From Ulva prolifera (taxonomy: Eukaryota; Chlorophyta; Ulvophyceae; Ulvales; Ulvaceae), in NCBI GenBank assembly GCA_023078555.1, contig CM041201.1, forward strand, positions 6,207,172-6,271,171: a DNA stretch of 64,000 nucleotides, read 5' to 3'. The notes below the pieces were generated by a model, which was not told the origin of the DNA, ran no database searches, and saw nothing but the letters and a program-made list of their open reading frames with translations. Positions 21,677 to 40,340 of this stretch are shown in pieces (position 1 is the first letter of the stretch; every line of letters begins with the position of its first letter). Position numbers and translations under genes: made by a program.

Positions 21677-22089
21677 TACACACCGTCGATGTGTTACAAG
21701 GACAAAGCAAGCAAGGCAGGTAGCACCGCGAGCAACAATCAGGGGAATCGCACACCACGCAACAAGCCACATGCAGCACACACCAACCCGTGTTAACATA
21801 TTGTCGATCCACACACCGTCGATGTGTTACAAGGACAAAGGCAGCAAGTCGGGCAGCACCGCGAAAGGAGCAAGCAGACGAAGCAAACACCAAGACACCC
21901 ACGAACATCCCACCCATCACCGGCGCAGCAAGCGACACAGATCCGCAGACCGCCAAGCACACACCCGCACACCAGCACACACACGCACAGACCCACACAC
22001 CCACAAACCCAAACCCACAAACGCGCACGCACAAACCCCACGGCCGACACACAACACGGTCGATCCACACACCGTCGATGTGTACAGCA
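21677..22089 (+). repeat. Dispersed near-palindromic repeats and CA-rich low-complexity sequence
   Basis: ACACACCGTCGATGTGT, an imperfect palindrome, occurs near 21679, 21811 and 22068. The first two copies also share the following TACAAGGACAAAG and a later CAGCACCGCG-like block, so they form diverged repeat units about 130 bp apart. The interval between the second and third copies is rich in CACA and CCCACA runs. Open frames here on both strands are low complexity (His/Thr/Pro/Arg) and are not genes. Confidence 0.6.
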
Positions 22090-23907
22090 ATCGATGTCGC
22101 GTATCTCACGACTGGGGCCATGGGGCCTTGGCGGCGGGATCCGAGGATGGGAACCGACAAACCCCATCTTCTCAGGCAAAGGATATGTATCTTGGGACGG
22201 CGGGACTGATGTAAGACCATACACAGTGACCGTCGTGACAAACACACACAAGTATACGTTGGCAACAGTTTTCAGTAGGTTCGAATCACATTAGCTGTCC
22301 ATGCGTCAACATCCATGCATCATGCCGCACGCCGTAACTCCGCTCAATCGCACAGAGCGCAGAAATATTCAGCTCGGCGCGAGATCAGCTGCGATGGATT
22401 TCACGGAAATGACTGCTGCCTTAGTTGAGATCTGGAGATGCGTCTGTAACTTTTCGCGTAACGAATGAGCGATCAGACAGCATGCGCACGGAGGTGAATT
22501 GATGGGATCACGGGAATTGGGGATGCGAGGTGATAAATGTGCTGATTGACAGGACATGAAACACATATGCTGGTGGTGTTGGCAGAGGCTGCACATCCCA
22601 GAACCGACATTGCTGCAGCCCCACAACCGCCTGAAACTATCAGACAAGTGCAGTGGGCGCAATCGTGGCGGGCATGAGTTCCCAGCATTTTCTTGCTGAG
22701 GCTCAACAGGCCATTTTGGACCTCACCTTTGGCACAAACACACAAAACATGCCTCAACTTCAAGGCTCCAACCTTTCACAGTCACAAATCAACCGTATTG
22801 GCTGCCGCTTTTTGCCGCCAGGTGGCCATGTATCTCACACAGTAATCAATCACTCTCTCTCAAAGTCGGCCTTCACACGGCTAATGTAATTCAGAGGGAC
22901 AGTTTTTATCACTCGAGATGCAACTCGTTCGGGCTGCATCGGTAATGACAAAAACATCTTCCCATGCCATGCAGCTGGACATCTGTGCTTGTGTGCCTTA
23001 TGTCGTTGAGGTGCAGACAGTGATCGCACGTCAGGGCTGGGATTTGTCGTGGCCCGTGGCCGGGCGCTGATTGGCAGTCGCAACTGTCGAGTACGCGGTC
23101 CGACGTGCCCCAGAACTGTGCATTTACAACGTGCGCTAAAGGCTGCCACGTACACAAACCCATGTCCCGCCCCGCCTGAATTTCATCAGTCGAAGGGGAA
23201 TATCTGTGCCGAGCTAACGTGAGTGCGGCGTTTCAATATTCTCGTCTCTCGAACGTGGCGATCGACCCGGCCGGGACAAAGCACGCGATTTTATTTTTAT
23301 TTTTTTGCACATACTGCTGGTACACAACATATTCACGATTAGAGGGATTTGTGATGCCTCGATCACGTGTTTAAACTTGCCATGTAGCATTGAAGCAGCC
23401 TAGCTCGTCCGAAACCGCTGGCGAGGCCTGCGCAACCTTTTGCGCGCATACTGCTGCAAAAAAGCGCTGAAGGTATCAAAATCCATCTCAGAGAGATTTA
23501 ACGTGGTGATCCGCAACTGAGGCCGCTTCATTTGGCACAGTTGGTGACAAGGAGCAGCGCTGTGGCTTTCGGTGCGTCGCATCACGAAGTGAAAGATGCC
23601 TTCCACGATGATGAGTGTGTACGATTGGCTTGGTAGGTAGTGGTGAAGTGAAAACATCAGATGCTGCATGTGGAACAACCTTGCAGGACCCGCAGCGGTG
23701 CTGTCGAGCACTGCAGAGACTGCTCTTGTGCATGCCGGCACAGTTCCTCACTCTATCGTCTCCGCTGTTTTCTGCTATACATGTACCAATTTCACAAAAG
23801 GAACTGCTGCAGTGTTGTACTCTGATGGTTGATTGACAATGAGTGTGTTTCTGTTATGTTGCAGTGGCACTCTGACACAACCAAGATTGAGACTGTAGCA
23901 AGGTTGG
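22090..23907. other. No confident gene
   Basis: Unrecognised short frames only. The minus-strand frame 23741-23400 (113 aa) ends in a basic tail and could be a terminal exon. The plus-strand frame near 22674-22889 begins MSSQHFLAEAQQAILDL. Neither has a known domain. There is an A/T-rich run at about 23288-23308. An in-frame TAG at 23896 lies just before the start codon of the next gene. Confidence 0.4.
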
Positions 23908-26065
23908 ATGGCAACTGCAGAGGCATACATCCGTACTGATGGCTCAGCCCCAGGCATGGGGCACGCCAGCATACCTAGAATGCATCATGATGCTCGTGTG
24001 GTTTCGCTGTGGAACAAACTCTCAGGCAGAGTATCATACACATGCACAAGAAGATGTTTACTGATTGCTGCGCCGTTGCTATTAGTGGGTCTTGTCGTGT
24101 TTCCTGTCTTTGGGCCCCGCTTGGCTTCACGGTGCGTCGCTGAGTTTGTGAGCTAATCATGCAACTCTGAAAGCAAGGCAGCGGGATTACATACATCACC
24201 TGCAGGAGTGCATATGGATCTCAGCTCAATGATGATCCAGCGAGCTCTAGCAGTTCTTTCCAGTGGTTTGGGCACGGCTCCACATCGGCACGTCTGCCCG
24301 AGCTTCCTTCTGACTTTGATTGGGAATCGTACATAAAATGGAATCCAGAACTTGAGCTCGAAGACATCACAACTCAAGATCAGGCAGAGGAACATTTTCT
24401 TAGGGAAGGATACTTACGTGAACTAGTGCACAAAGACTATGAATTGTCAATCAGGTACACTGCTTGTGGCGGTCTGATGAATCAGCATTATTCCCATATA
24501 TCCGCGTTGACACTTGCACATCTGGCCAAGGCCAAACGCGTGATCTGGCCTCCCATGCAAGAGCGCGAATCTTTCAACAAACGATACCATCCAGATGTGA
24601 CACGGAACGAGCAGGGGTGGGTTTATCTTGATGCCACCACACTGTGGGACATAGACTTCATTCAAAAAGCCATGAAAGGTGCGCTGTAATGGTACTACTA
24701 ATTTCATCTTTCTAATGTTGCACAGTGATGTATGTGTGGGTTGGTCGTGCAGAGCAGTACAACATTGAGGTGGTGAAGCACCCGCACGGTGTACCAATGC
24801 CAGACATGACGCAGCTGGAAACGGCATTTCAGCTGTACCTCCCGGCAGATCAGTCCTACCAGAGTGAACTTCGCTTCAGCAAACCAGTGTACTTGGCAAG
24901 GCATAATCCATATATGCTGGCACGTGCCATCATGGATGCTGGCAGGCAGGTACATGCTGCGAAGCCACAGTGTAGCGCTGCTTCACACAGGCTGACTGCC
25001 TCAGCTGCGCTTGCTAGATTAGAATTGCGAATCGACACGCACTGGCATTCCGTAGTGCAGGACAGTCTGCCCAAGACTGATGGTGCGCAGAATGCAGGTA
25101 CTGTTGAAGCACGGAAAGCAGCCTGAGAATGTCTTGGTAGATCTTCCATGTACAATGTTCATGACCGACAATCGCAACTTTACCGTCGTGGAAGACATTG
25201 CACGATTGGTCAAATTCTCTCCCAATGTGACAGTATGCTTCTGACATCTGCAGTGAAGCGCAGCAATGTGTTCTTGCGTTGTCTGCTGTGGCTTCAGATC
25301 TTTCTGCTGCCAGGCACTTGCGAAAAAAGTCATTAAGGGTATTCATGAGAGCGAGGGAGTGGATGGCTACAATGGTGTGCACTTGCGAATGGAGCGGGAC
25401 GCCATGGACTGGGCCATCATCATGGGAGGACGTGACAGATACTGGAAGCTCTATCGCTCGTCTATGGCGATGGCGCGGTTCTCCAAGGATTCGCCTCTGT
25501 TTGTCGCTTCTGGGTTGCTCAAGGGCAGTAGGAATATAAATACTGAGAACGGTGCTGTCACGTCTGGAGCCGATCCTCAAGCTGTCAATCAAATGCAGAA
25601 GCTAGCAGAAGAGATCGTGAATGCAAATGTGCGTCTCCAAGGGTGAATGCAAATGTGCGTCTCCAAGTGGTTTCAGTGTATCGCCGACTCCTGTGATTGA
25701 GTGTCACATGCCTGCAGTTGGCCAGCAAAGTTGTCCATAAAGAAATGTACTTGACAGAAGGGGAACTGAACAGCCTAAGCAATGAGCAATCAGGTCTTAT
25801 AGATATGCTGGTTCTTCGAGAAAGTGAGCGGCTGGTGGGTATTTCGGTGTCGACCTTCTCGTTTTATCTGAGTGAGCTACGCCTGATGGATGGCCGTGGA
25901 CCGGAAGACACGGTTCTGCTTGATGCTTATTACATTGGTACTGACGAATTGTTCCATAGCTGTGCCATTACAGCGATTCAGACACGTGATCGCCTGAAGA
26001 AGTCCGGTCGCCTACATGATACATGCAAGCGTCCATCCGGCCGACGCTGCTTTGACCCTCTATGA
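23908..26065 (+). CDS. O-fucosyltransferase-like type II membrane glycosyltransferase
   Basis: Exons 23908-24131, 24206-24678, 24726-24949, 25098-25226, 25314-25628 and 25718-26065 join in frame to 570 aa; all introns are GT-AG (47-148 nt). The start ATG follows an in-frame TAG. A short cytoplasmic tail with basic residues precedes one membrane anchor (CLLIAAPLLLVGLVVFPVFG), the type II layout of Golgi glycosyltransferases. The lumenal part has a DFDWESYIKWNPEL module, then GGLMNQHYSHISALTLA, the nucleotide-sugar-binding opening seen in O-FucT-like proteins. Later come YNGVHLRMERDAMDW, a HLR-E-D motif, and VSTFSFYLSE, the conserved Ser/Thr-Phe site near the C-terminus. The probable role is transfer of fucose or a related sugar from a nucleotide donor to a secretory-pathway acceptor; donor and acceptor are not shown by sequence. 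A tandem duplication copies the donor site of exon 5. Confidence 0.75.
25617..25668 (+). repeat. 26-bp tandem duplication across a 5' splice site
   Basis: GTGAATGCAAATGTGCGTCT plus CCAAG occurs at 25617 and again at 25643, a period of 26. The proposed exon 5 donor (GT at 25629-25630) lies in the first copy. The second copy contains the same donor sequence at 25655-25656. Using the second would shift the frame, and an in-frame TGA (25644-25646) lies before it. Confidence 0.85.
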
Positions 26066-32297
<6,232 letters not shown>

Positions 32298-32766
32298 ATG
32301 CTGGCTTTGCTGTCTTCCGCTGATATGTGGCTGTCATTCGCCCTTGCAGTCCATAAATCGGTAGTAGCATAGCTGACTGTCATTACCGCCTTTCTTTATT
32401 GCAATCGCTGATCTCGTCTGGCATGTGGTGTGGCTTGTGGTGAGTTCCGGGGCATTCCAGCATTCAGTTGGACAATGCATGCAGGCCAAGCACGTCATAA
32501 AAAACGATCCAGCGTGCTAGCATGTCAAAAATATCAAGGCCAGGTGGCTTTGACAGAGGCTAACCTAAATTCAACATAGTTGATGCTCACAGTTTGTCAT
32601 GGCCCAGAAGGAGTGTCGGCCAAGGTTGGCGCTAATTGGGCCTTTCTACGTACAATTTCCACACAGATGAATATTGTCAATGCCATATCATCGGCTCCGA
32701 TTTATAGCATGTCCATAATCCCTATACGTTCAGTTTAGCTACGTCAACGTGGCCGACACTCGTACG

Positions 32767-34962
32767 ATGGCGACTTTAGTGACTGCGACGTGTGGTACCG
32801 ACGTCGTTGGCTGGAGCCCAGATGGCGCTTCTGCGCAACAACGAGTTTTTGAACTACGGCATAGAGCCAGAGTCAGTGGCACTGGATGGCTACCAAAAGG
32901 AAAAGCCCTTGCGGTTGCCGGCAGCGACTGCGTTGTGAACATCTACTCCATGCCCGACAAAAAAGTCGCTGCAACGGTGCCGAAGACGACGTCCCTGCCT
33001 TCAAATCCGCCTGTAATAACCGCTTTAGTGCTCTCGCAAGCTAATGTACTATATGGCTGTTCAGATGGCTCCATAAACATGGCCAAGCTACCGGATGTCA
33101 AGGTGCGGAGACATCGCTTGTGAACCTTTCGGGATGCTCTGGACCACTTCAATGATGTAATTCGACGTGATATGATTACAGGTAACATGTTTGTGCCGAG
33201 AAGAAGGACAAACCATAGCTGATGTTGCTGTTACACCACAGCATAAGCTTTTGGCCGCTGCAAGGCCAGTTTTTCCATCTACCTTACCAACCTCAACTTT
33301 CATTGAGGTTTGAGCTGATTACATTTGCTCAGGCTTTCATAAGTTAGTCGTTTGGGACTTCGTCGATCAGAATGTACAATAAATATTGTCCGAATGCAGT
33401 GAAAACGGAAATGTACTGCTGATTCCATTCGAGCGAGCAACACCTCGGACAACCAGACATCTCAGCTGCAGAGACCGGGACGCAAGGTGCTCGCTATCGG
33501 TCAGTTCGGTGGGAGAGCGTATTGCATGCGGCAGTAAAAAAGGTGGAATACATATTTGGGATGCAGCTAGTGCAGCTGCATTTCATTTTTTCCAAGATGG
33601 GGTACGCCTAAATGACTTCAAGAAGCATATGAATGATCGTGAACTGCACCGTGTTGGCCTGTCTGCAGGACACAGCAGTGAGCATCGCATTTCAAGCGCT
33701 GAGTCAGGACAACTTCTTCAGTGCCAGCGCATCTAAAACGATGGCTTTGTGGGATTGTCGAACAGGAAAGGTGTGCCTGTTAATGATGGAACTCAATAAC
33801 TGTTCATTGCCAGACATTTACGCTGACATGTTTTTCACTGCTGCAGAAGTCTACACAGGTGGACCTTGTCAAGCCAGCTTCGAGCATAGCTGCTGGTCTA
33901 ACATCACATGATGTGGCAATAGGAGATGGGGTCGGTGTTGCATGGCTTTATGATATGCGGAGACCGGAGACGCCACGCCTGCGCTTGCCCTGTGGTACAA
34001 GCCATGCGGTGACTAGCATCCAATGGGTGCCAAGGCCATCTAGCCTCGACAGTCGGAGTCATGTCAACAGAAGAGCAGGGTTGTCTTCGTCATCAGCATC
34101 AGAGATGGTACAGGGAGCGCCAGCTCCTTCTAGTTCTCAGCATCTGCCTGCTGATTGCACCTTGAGTGTGCCAGCAGAGCCATCAGTGTTGCATTCTGCA
34201 CTTCCACACGCACCACCCTCTCTTCGTGATCACCAACATTCAAGTGTGTTGGTACATCGCCCGCTGTCACAATCCTGTCCTGCAAGCGCAGCAGTGAGAA
34301 TCGCAAGTCTGCAAGCTGAAGCGCAATCTGTTCAGCATTCCAAAGTGATTGACGACCCCAATGGAGCTGCTGCACCAGCTATCCACGTGGCTGCTGCCAA
34401 TTCGTCGAAGCAGACCCATGTTGGTGATGGTGGAGAGAAGCTGCAAATCAGCGACCATGGAATCAGACCTACTGCTTTGATGCAAAACGAAGTTGAGTAT
34501 GCAGAGTTTGGTCAGACTTCTTTATGTTCACAGTCTGCTAAAGCGGATGATCAGACAGCGTTGCCGACTGTCGCTGACATTGAAGAAAGGCGCACAGATG
34601 CAGTTAAACGTGTCATGGACACGCATGTTGCTGAATTGCACAAGCGCCTGGATAGTACTGAATCTCGAATCTTGAGCAGAATTTTGGATCGCAATGCGGC
34701 AGAAGCTCCAGCATACCACACACAGCAGATGAATGAGCATCTACACAAGACAATGGTATCTTTGAAGAAAGAAGTACAAACATTGCTGTGTGAGTACCAA
34801 GAAGAGACTCTAAAGCAGTTTCATTTAGCTCAGCAAGATCTGATGGATGTGGCGGGGGCTCTGAGTGCGCAGATGTCTAAGTTGACTGCAACCGTAGAGC
34901 AGCTGCAAGCGCGTATTGCTGCGGACGAAGAGAATAGGAGGAAGGTTGCCCAGTATATGTAA
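32767..34962 (+). CDS. NEDD1: NEDD1-like WD40 protein (gamma-tubulin ring complex recruitment factor)
   Basis: Exons read clearly at 32767-33102, 33182 to about 33307, 33400-33601, 33669-33770 and 33847-34962 (TAA). A further piece around 33333-33373 encodes KLVVWDFVDQN, a WD-repeat strand, but its junctions do not resolve in phase. WD40 repeats form the first half: GSKKGGIHIWDA, FFSASASKTMALWD and WLYDMRRPETPRL. The closing blade AIGDGVGVAWLYDMR is the NEDD1-like part. A Ser/Pro-rich middle follows. The C-terminal coiled coil (about 34560-34962), with the conserved LCEYQEETLKQFH stretch, matches the plant and animal NEDD1 gamma-tubulin-binding end. The family role is to recruit gamma-tubulin ring complexes to spindles and centrosomes or basal bodies. 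The start is the first ATG after the promoter side; no upstream start fits. YKT6 follows in the same direction 421 bp downstream. Confidence 0.78.
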
Positions 34963-35383
34963 TTCGTTGATGAGGTGCTCATGATCGGATGTGGTGAAGT
35001 TGCCAAAAAGGTGATGTGCGCGTGCAAATGTGAGTCCTGACGAATGTGCATGACCCGAGCGCACGTGGAGCTGGGCAAAGTCATCATAGTGACATACGTC
35101 TTCCGCTGATTCTCCGTCGCCGGTCTGCTCAATTTGCGTGTTTGTGTGATGCTGTGGCGTCAGGGCACCCAATGGCCCTCTTTGTGAGCATCGGCTCTTC
35201 CAAGCTGAAGAAGAGCATATGGAGACGCAGTCATGCATCGAGCAGGCATTCGCTCACACTTGCCCACAACAAGTTGTAGGAGCGCGCAGCTTTCGATCAG
35301 ATGACGTTCAACGCGAACATTTCAACCGTGTTGACAATTTCTGGAAGGCTACTTTAGGTGCCCGTTAATCTGCACGTAAAGAG

Positions 35384-36131
35384 ATGAAGCTGACATACGT
35401 TGCACTCATGCGATGGCAACCAGGAGATAAAGAGCCTGTCATGCTTGGTTGTGGAGCTGATCTGTCGGAGTATTCATTTTTCCAGCGTGGTACGATCAAA
35501 GAAGGTATGACGTTCACGGCCAAGACAGTCATCCGGAAAACCCAGGCTGGCGGGAGGCAGTCTGTCAAAGCTTCAGGCAGTCTTTGCCACGTTGTTGTGC
35601 GGGATTCGCATTTGTCAGCAGCAGTATTCTGTGATGAGGAATACCCAGCCAGGGCAGCAATGTCAGTGGCGATGCAAACGATAAATGAATTTCAAGCGTC
35701 AGGCAGCACTACTTGGGAGAATTCACAAGGTGACATCGCGGAAGGTCAGCTGCTGTGCGAACAAGCTTTGAGCAAGTACAAAGTATGCCTCTGCCAGAAT
35801 CTCTCTGCAGCTGAAAGGTCGCCATCGCTTTGCGATAAATCACTCTCGGCCCGCATAACTTATGCCACACACACGTGACTGGTTGGAGCGTGCACTGGTC
35901 AGTGGCGTTGGTGTAATGTAGGACCCATCGCAAGCAGACAAGCTCACCAGAGTCCAGCAAGAACTAGATAAAACAAAGGCAATAATGCATCAAACGATTG
36001 AATCTGTACTAGACAGAGGTGAGAAATTGGATGATCTTGTCAATAAGAGTGATGCTCTTAGCTATGCTAGCAAGCAGTTCTACAAGCAAGCCAAGAAGAC
36101 AAATTCATGTTGGGGTTGCAGTCTGTCATGA
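35384..36131 (+). CDS. YKT6: YKT6 R-SNARE (longin SNARE)
   Basis: Exons 35384-35782 and 35922-36131 join in phase 0 to 202 aa (about 200 aa is usual). The N-terminal longin domain has [34 protein letters not shown] and [10 protein letters not shown]. The SNARE motif in exon 2 runs from [14 protein letters not shown] to [20 protein letters not shown], with the central Arg of DRGEKL at the zero layer. There is no transmembrane segment. The protein ends SCWGCSLS, giving a CAAX-type box CSLS with another Cys three residues earlier, which fits the known farnesylation and palmitoylation of YKT6. Most YKT6 proteins end in CC.IM, so the spacing here is different. It acts in Golgi, endosomal and autophagosome membrane fusion. 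The gene is convergent with GLG1, whose stop lies 286 bp beyond. Confidence 0.93.
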
Positions 36132-36416
36132 TCCACCTCAGTGTGGGCGTTGTGTTCAACTGGATGCCACCATTTGGTATGTTATATTCCTGTAGTATGA
36201 TCAGTGCATTTCCGAAGGATTGCGGCAGCACCGACACAAGGAAAGTCTTGTCCAGCAGCCAAGCAAAAGAAACTATTCTGTACACTACTGGTAACCAACA
36301 AGTTCGGCATGGCTACTTTCATCTATTTTAACCTAGATGCTACTGACAGTCATCCACAAGACTGAATCCGAAGCACTTGATCAGAAAATATCTGCATGTA
36401 TACTTTCTGTTCCTCC

Positions 36417-39400
36417 TCATTGACCATTCTGGCTGCCAATTTCAGTGTCATCTGGGGACACAAATCGAGTATACGGTTTGTCCATGCCTGTGTACCTTCT
36501 CAACGCAAACAGCGCACCAGCCACAACCACAAACACAGTGGCCAAAACTGACAGCACTGCGACCCAGCCATTGAGAGTTACGAACGACTTGGCTGATGCA
36601 GCAGTATCCATTGCTGACTGCAGATAGCCTCCTCGCAAAGTTCCATCAGGGTTCAATGTTTCCTGCAGAAATTTGGCCACATGGCATTCAGCATCAGCTA
36701 CTTAGTGGAAGATAAAAGGGGCACGCTTTCGTCGAACACACCTTGAGGTACAGCCTGACATCTTTTGGTGCCGCCACTGATACGAGCTGGCGGCAACCAT
36801 CACTCAGAGGCAAACTGGAAGCAAGCTGTTTGCTGAGGCACCTAGTGACAACGCCAATGGAGAAGACTCCCTGCTTACGCTGAGGGTTTGGGCACAGTTT
36901 TTGCACATCACTGTCACATGGCATAGTCAAGAGAGCTTCCGGCTTATAGTCCCAGAAAGCCATACGGACCGCCCTGCAGTTCAGCACCAACTGAAGCCAA
37001 CCAGCAACCTAGAAAGAACAAATACCAGGAACAGCGTAGAGCTCCCACTGTTAAACGTACCAACGCTTCATGCATGCAATGATATGCCGAGCACTAGCAT
37101 GTCATGTTCCGACACATGATCTCAGCAGTTGCGGCATGCAGACAGCAAGCATGTATGAACCAAATCACAGCGAGAAGTCATGGTAGCAACAAAAGGTTGA
37201 GTTAGTAGACAGTCTGCAGTTTCCGGAAAGGTTGACACAGTGTCAGCAAAAATCTACGCATACACGAGTGCAGTACCTGGAAAGCTGTGTCTCGCATGAC
37301 TCGCTCAGCTCAACAGTCGGGAGCGACATCTTGTTGACCAGGCAGCTGAGAACCTGGCCATGGCCACGCGCTGCCTGCCTGCAGTGCTCCTGGATATCCT
37401 CCTCGCAAGCTTCGGAGACACCGCCATCAAGGCGGTAATCGTCCTTTGCCAGGTCCTCGCGCATCAGGATTTCAACCTTGCAGGCGCCGCCAAACATTGG
37501 CTTCGAGACATGTTCAAGTAAGCAATTGAACATGCGGCCGCCGCCAGGGTTGACTTGATCACAGAAGAGGACCATCTCTTCCGCGCACAGCTTCATGATC
37601 TTGGGCCGCAGCCGGACGTCACGAGCTTGTAGCTGTGTGATGCGCATCTCCTCCATTCGGCAGTTCTCTGATAGATCTTTCCTGTAATTCTCAGCTTTGT
37701 GGCTGCCGCAAATGATGAGAACTATGGGCCGTGTTGACACAATCCACTTAAAGTGCTACTTCAGAGCGCCATACACATGGACCGACAGCACGATATGATA
37801 TATACGCTCCTGGGCACGGCATGGCCTCTGCTCTCATACATCAAGCTGGTGTCAGGCTGCAGGAGCTGGGCCTACAATGTTGCACAGACTGTTTCACTAG
37901 GTTTCAGGAAGCTGACTTCAAGGCACATCACATGGCATTCAAGTGGTTCAAATCTCTGAGGTATGAACAACAGTAACCTGTACGCAACCACTCGTACCTG
38001 CTCAGCTACATGCCTGAGCAGAATGTGACCCGAACGGCAGGAATTGAGAAGTCCTGACCGCACCTTTTGGTTCTCAGACACTCCAGCATGCGCCCCTCCC
38101 CTGGCTCTACAGATTCACAAAGAGTCTCGACATCATTCTTGCAAGCCTCTGCTAGAATTACGTCATTCTGGAAGTCTGACACCTCCATCTTCACGAAGTA
38201 AAATACTTCATCCCTACACTCTGAGTTACCGATTTTATCCATCTGGTCTTGCAGGCAGCGTAGAACCTGTCCGCCACAGCTCTCATTGCTGTTACTACAA
38301 CTCTGGTGGCACAGCAGTTGTACGTCTGCTGAGCATGCTTTCTTCAAGCGCACATTCAGGCGGTAGTCCTTTGCCATGTGGTGCATGTTTCGCCGGACTT
38401 CTTTCCAGCACTCGCTGCTCATTTCATCGCTGTCGACCTGCTTCTGAAGGCATCGAATGACCCTTGCATGTCCATGCATAACTGTGCTGCACATGGACTT
38501 GATTTCGCGAGCACATGCCTCTTGCATCGGAAACTGGAAATCAATGTCTTCTGCGACGGCACGCTCATGGTCGAACAATGCCCCGCGGCAGTCACCGGAT
38601 AATTCTTCACGCCTACTATCCTGGAGGCAGCGGATGACCCGCGCTGAACCTGGCTCCACATCCTTGCAGAGTTTTTGTTTATCTTGATAGCAAGCTTTAG
38701 CTAGCTTGTCATTGAATCGGATGTCTTGAGAGGCACGCTTCATGACGCGGTGCACCGCATCTCGGCACTCCTGGACCTGCAGCTCTTCATGGTGGTCCAC
38801 AAGGCAAAGCATGACACTTGAACTGTGCACGTCTTCTAATCCGCCACTTGTACTTGGGTAAGTGCAAGTCTTGTTAATATCTTTGTCGCAGGCCTTGGTC
38901 AGCTCAGGATCAAGCTGGTAATTGCCAGCACGGCGCCTCATCATGGTTTCAATTTCTGAGCGACATTCTGAGGTGAACTTGGGCTCCAGGCGATGCTCCT
39001 CGAGACAGTCTTTGATTCGGCTGGCTCCATAGGGAATTTGTTCGCAATAGCGCTGCTGGTCCGCCTGGCATGCTTTGTATAAACGTAGGGACAAACGAAG
39101 GTCATCTGAGTTCTCCACCTCCTGACGAAAAAGCTCCAGTGAGCAATCAGGCGTCAACAATGTCTGATTATCACGCTGCATGTTCAACACTTTTGTAAGT
39201 TAAGATGAAATAGGACCTGAAGGGTACGGCGCGCACAAGCATCAGTGGGGCACGAACGGCTAGAGATATGAACCCCTGGACGCATGAGCGAACAGCTGAA
39301 AACGACAATCACAGCTTTCAACGGGGTAGATTTGCGGTCAGGAACGGCAAGTCCTAGAAGAATATGAACAGTCCATGCTGTGTGCAGTACATGCATTTTC

Positions 39401-40133
39401 GTGTACGCGTTTACTGAACGCACGACCGTGAATCACAGACTTTGCATCCAGGGTACACAAATGATCTTACCAAGCAGCCTTGCACACGGCCTTGGCCGGA
39501 GGGTACATCTGCGCACAATCGCTCAGCGTCATCAGAGCACTTCTTTGCCAGCTGTGGGTCGGCGCGAAAGTCCTCAGCAGCCGATACCATAGATTTTAGC
39601 ACTTTCACCTGGCAAGACTTCGATAGGCTTGATCGGTTGCGGCGAAGACATGCAAGGATGGCCCCCTCTCCCTTGTCCCCTTCATGACTGCACTGCTCTT
39701 TCACGTCCCCCTTACATGCTACCGCGAGCCCAAGATTTAAATTAATATTCTTTGCTCGATCGGCGTAATATTTCCGAAGCTCTGTTCGACAGTCTTGTGC
39801 CACTTTGCGTCCGGACACATTTCCTCTGTTCTCGTCCCTCAACCGCGTCATGATGCAGGTGGCAAGCCGGCCTTCCCCTGGAGGAACATCGGCACACAAC
39901 GCGTCAATGTCAGCTTCACATGCGTCTGTCGTGCTGATGTCTCCGTCACCATTCTGTAGCGTTGCTTGCGGGGATTGCTTCACCACGTCGGAAATGACAG
40001 CACTGATCGCTGTGGATTTGTTTTTCTGCGCTTGTGAAGCATCTATCACATCTTTGACGAGCGTATCGGCACCAGCAGCATCACCAAGTGCGGTGGCTGC
40101 AAGAAGTAACAGAGACAACCACTGCACAACCAT
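36417..40133 (-). CDS. GLG1: GLG1-like Golgi cysteine-rich membrane protein
   Basis: Minus-strand exons are 40133-39471, 39175-38064, 37702-37277, 36973-36742 and 36662-36417. All are GT-AG, phases agree, and the sum is 892 aa. A signal peptide (VVQWLSLLLLAATALGDAAG) opens the protein. About a dozen cysteine-rich GLG1 repeats of some 60 residues follow, each with the pattern C..D...lC.......G.G.v..CL......l...C. Examples are DIDALCADVPPGEGRLATC, DVETLCESVEPGEGRMLEC and MVLFCDQVNPGGGRMFNC. One transmembrane helix (WVAVLSVLATVFVVVAGALF) and a short cytoplasmic tail close it. This is the type I Golgi layout of GLG1 (ESL-1, cysteine-rich FGF receptor); animal GLG1 is longer (about 1180 aa, 16 repeats). 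Ligands in algae are unknown. The acceptor of the last exon could instead lie upstream in a different phase. Confidence 0.88.
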
Positions 40134-40340
40134 GGTTGGCGAACTCCCGCGTGTCAGCTACACATCATTTCCTCCAACACAATCACAACATTCAAACAGT
40201 CTTGGTCAGAAGGGTGTTGCGCAGTATATACGCCGAGTTCCCAAAGTAGCTTCAGGCGATATGTCGTACCAACAAATGCATGTGGCTCGACTCTCGCGCG
40301 TTGCGCGCACGGCCGATAGCGGATTGCCCCATGTTATTTT

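Noticed and set aside
21672..22294. Overlapping 140-200 codon frames on both strands
   Set aside because: They come from CA-rich low-complexity sequence. The composition is repetitive, and opposite-strand frames are equally open.
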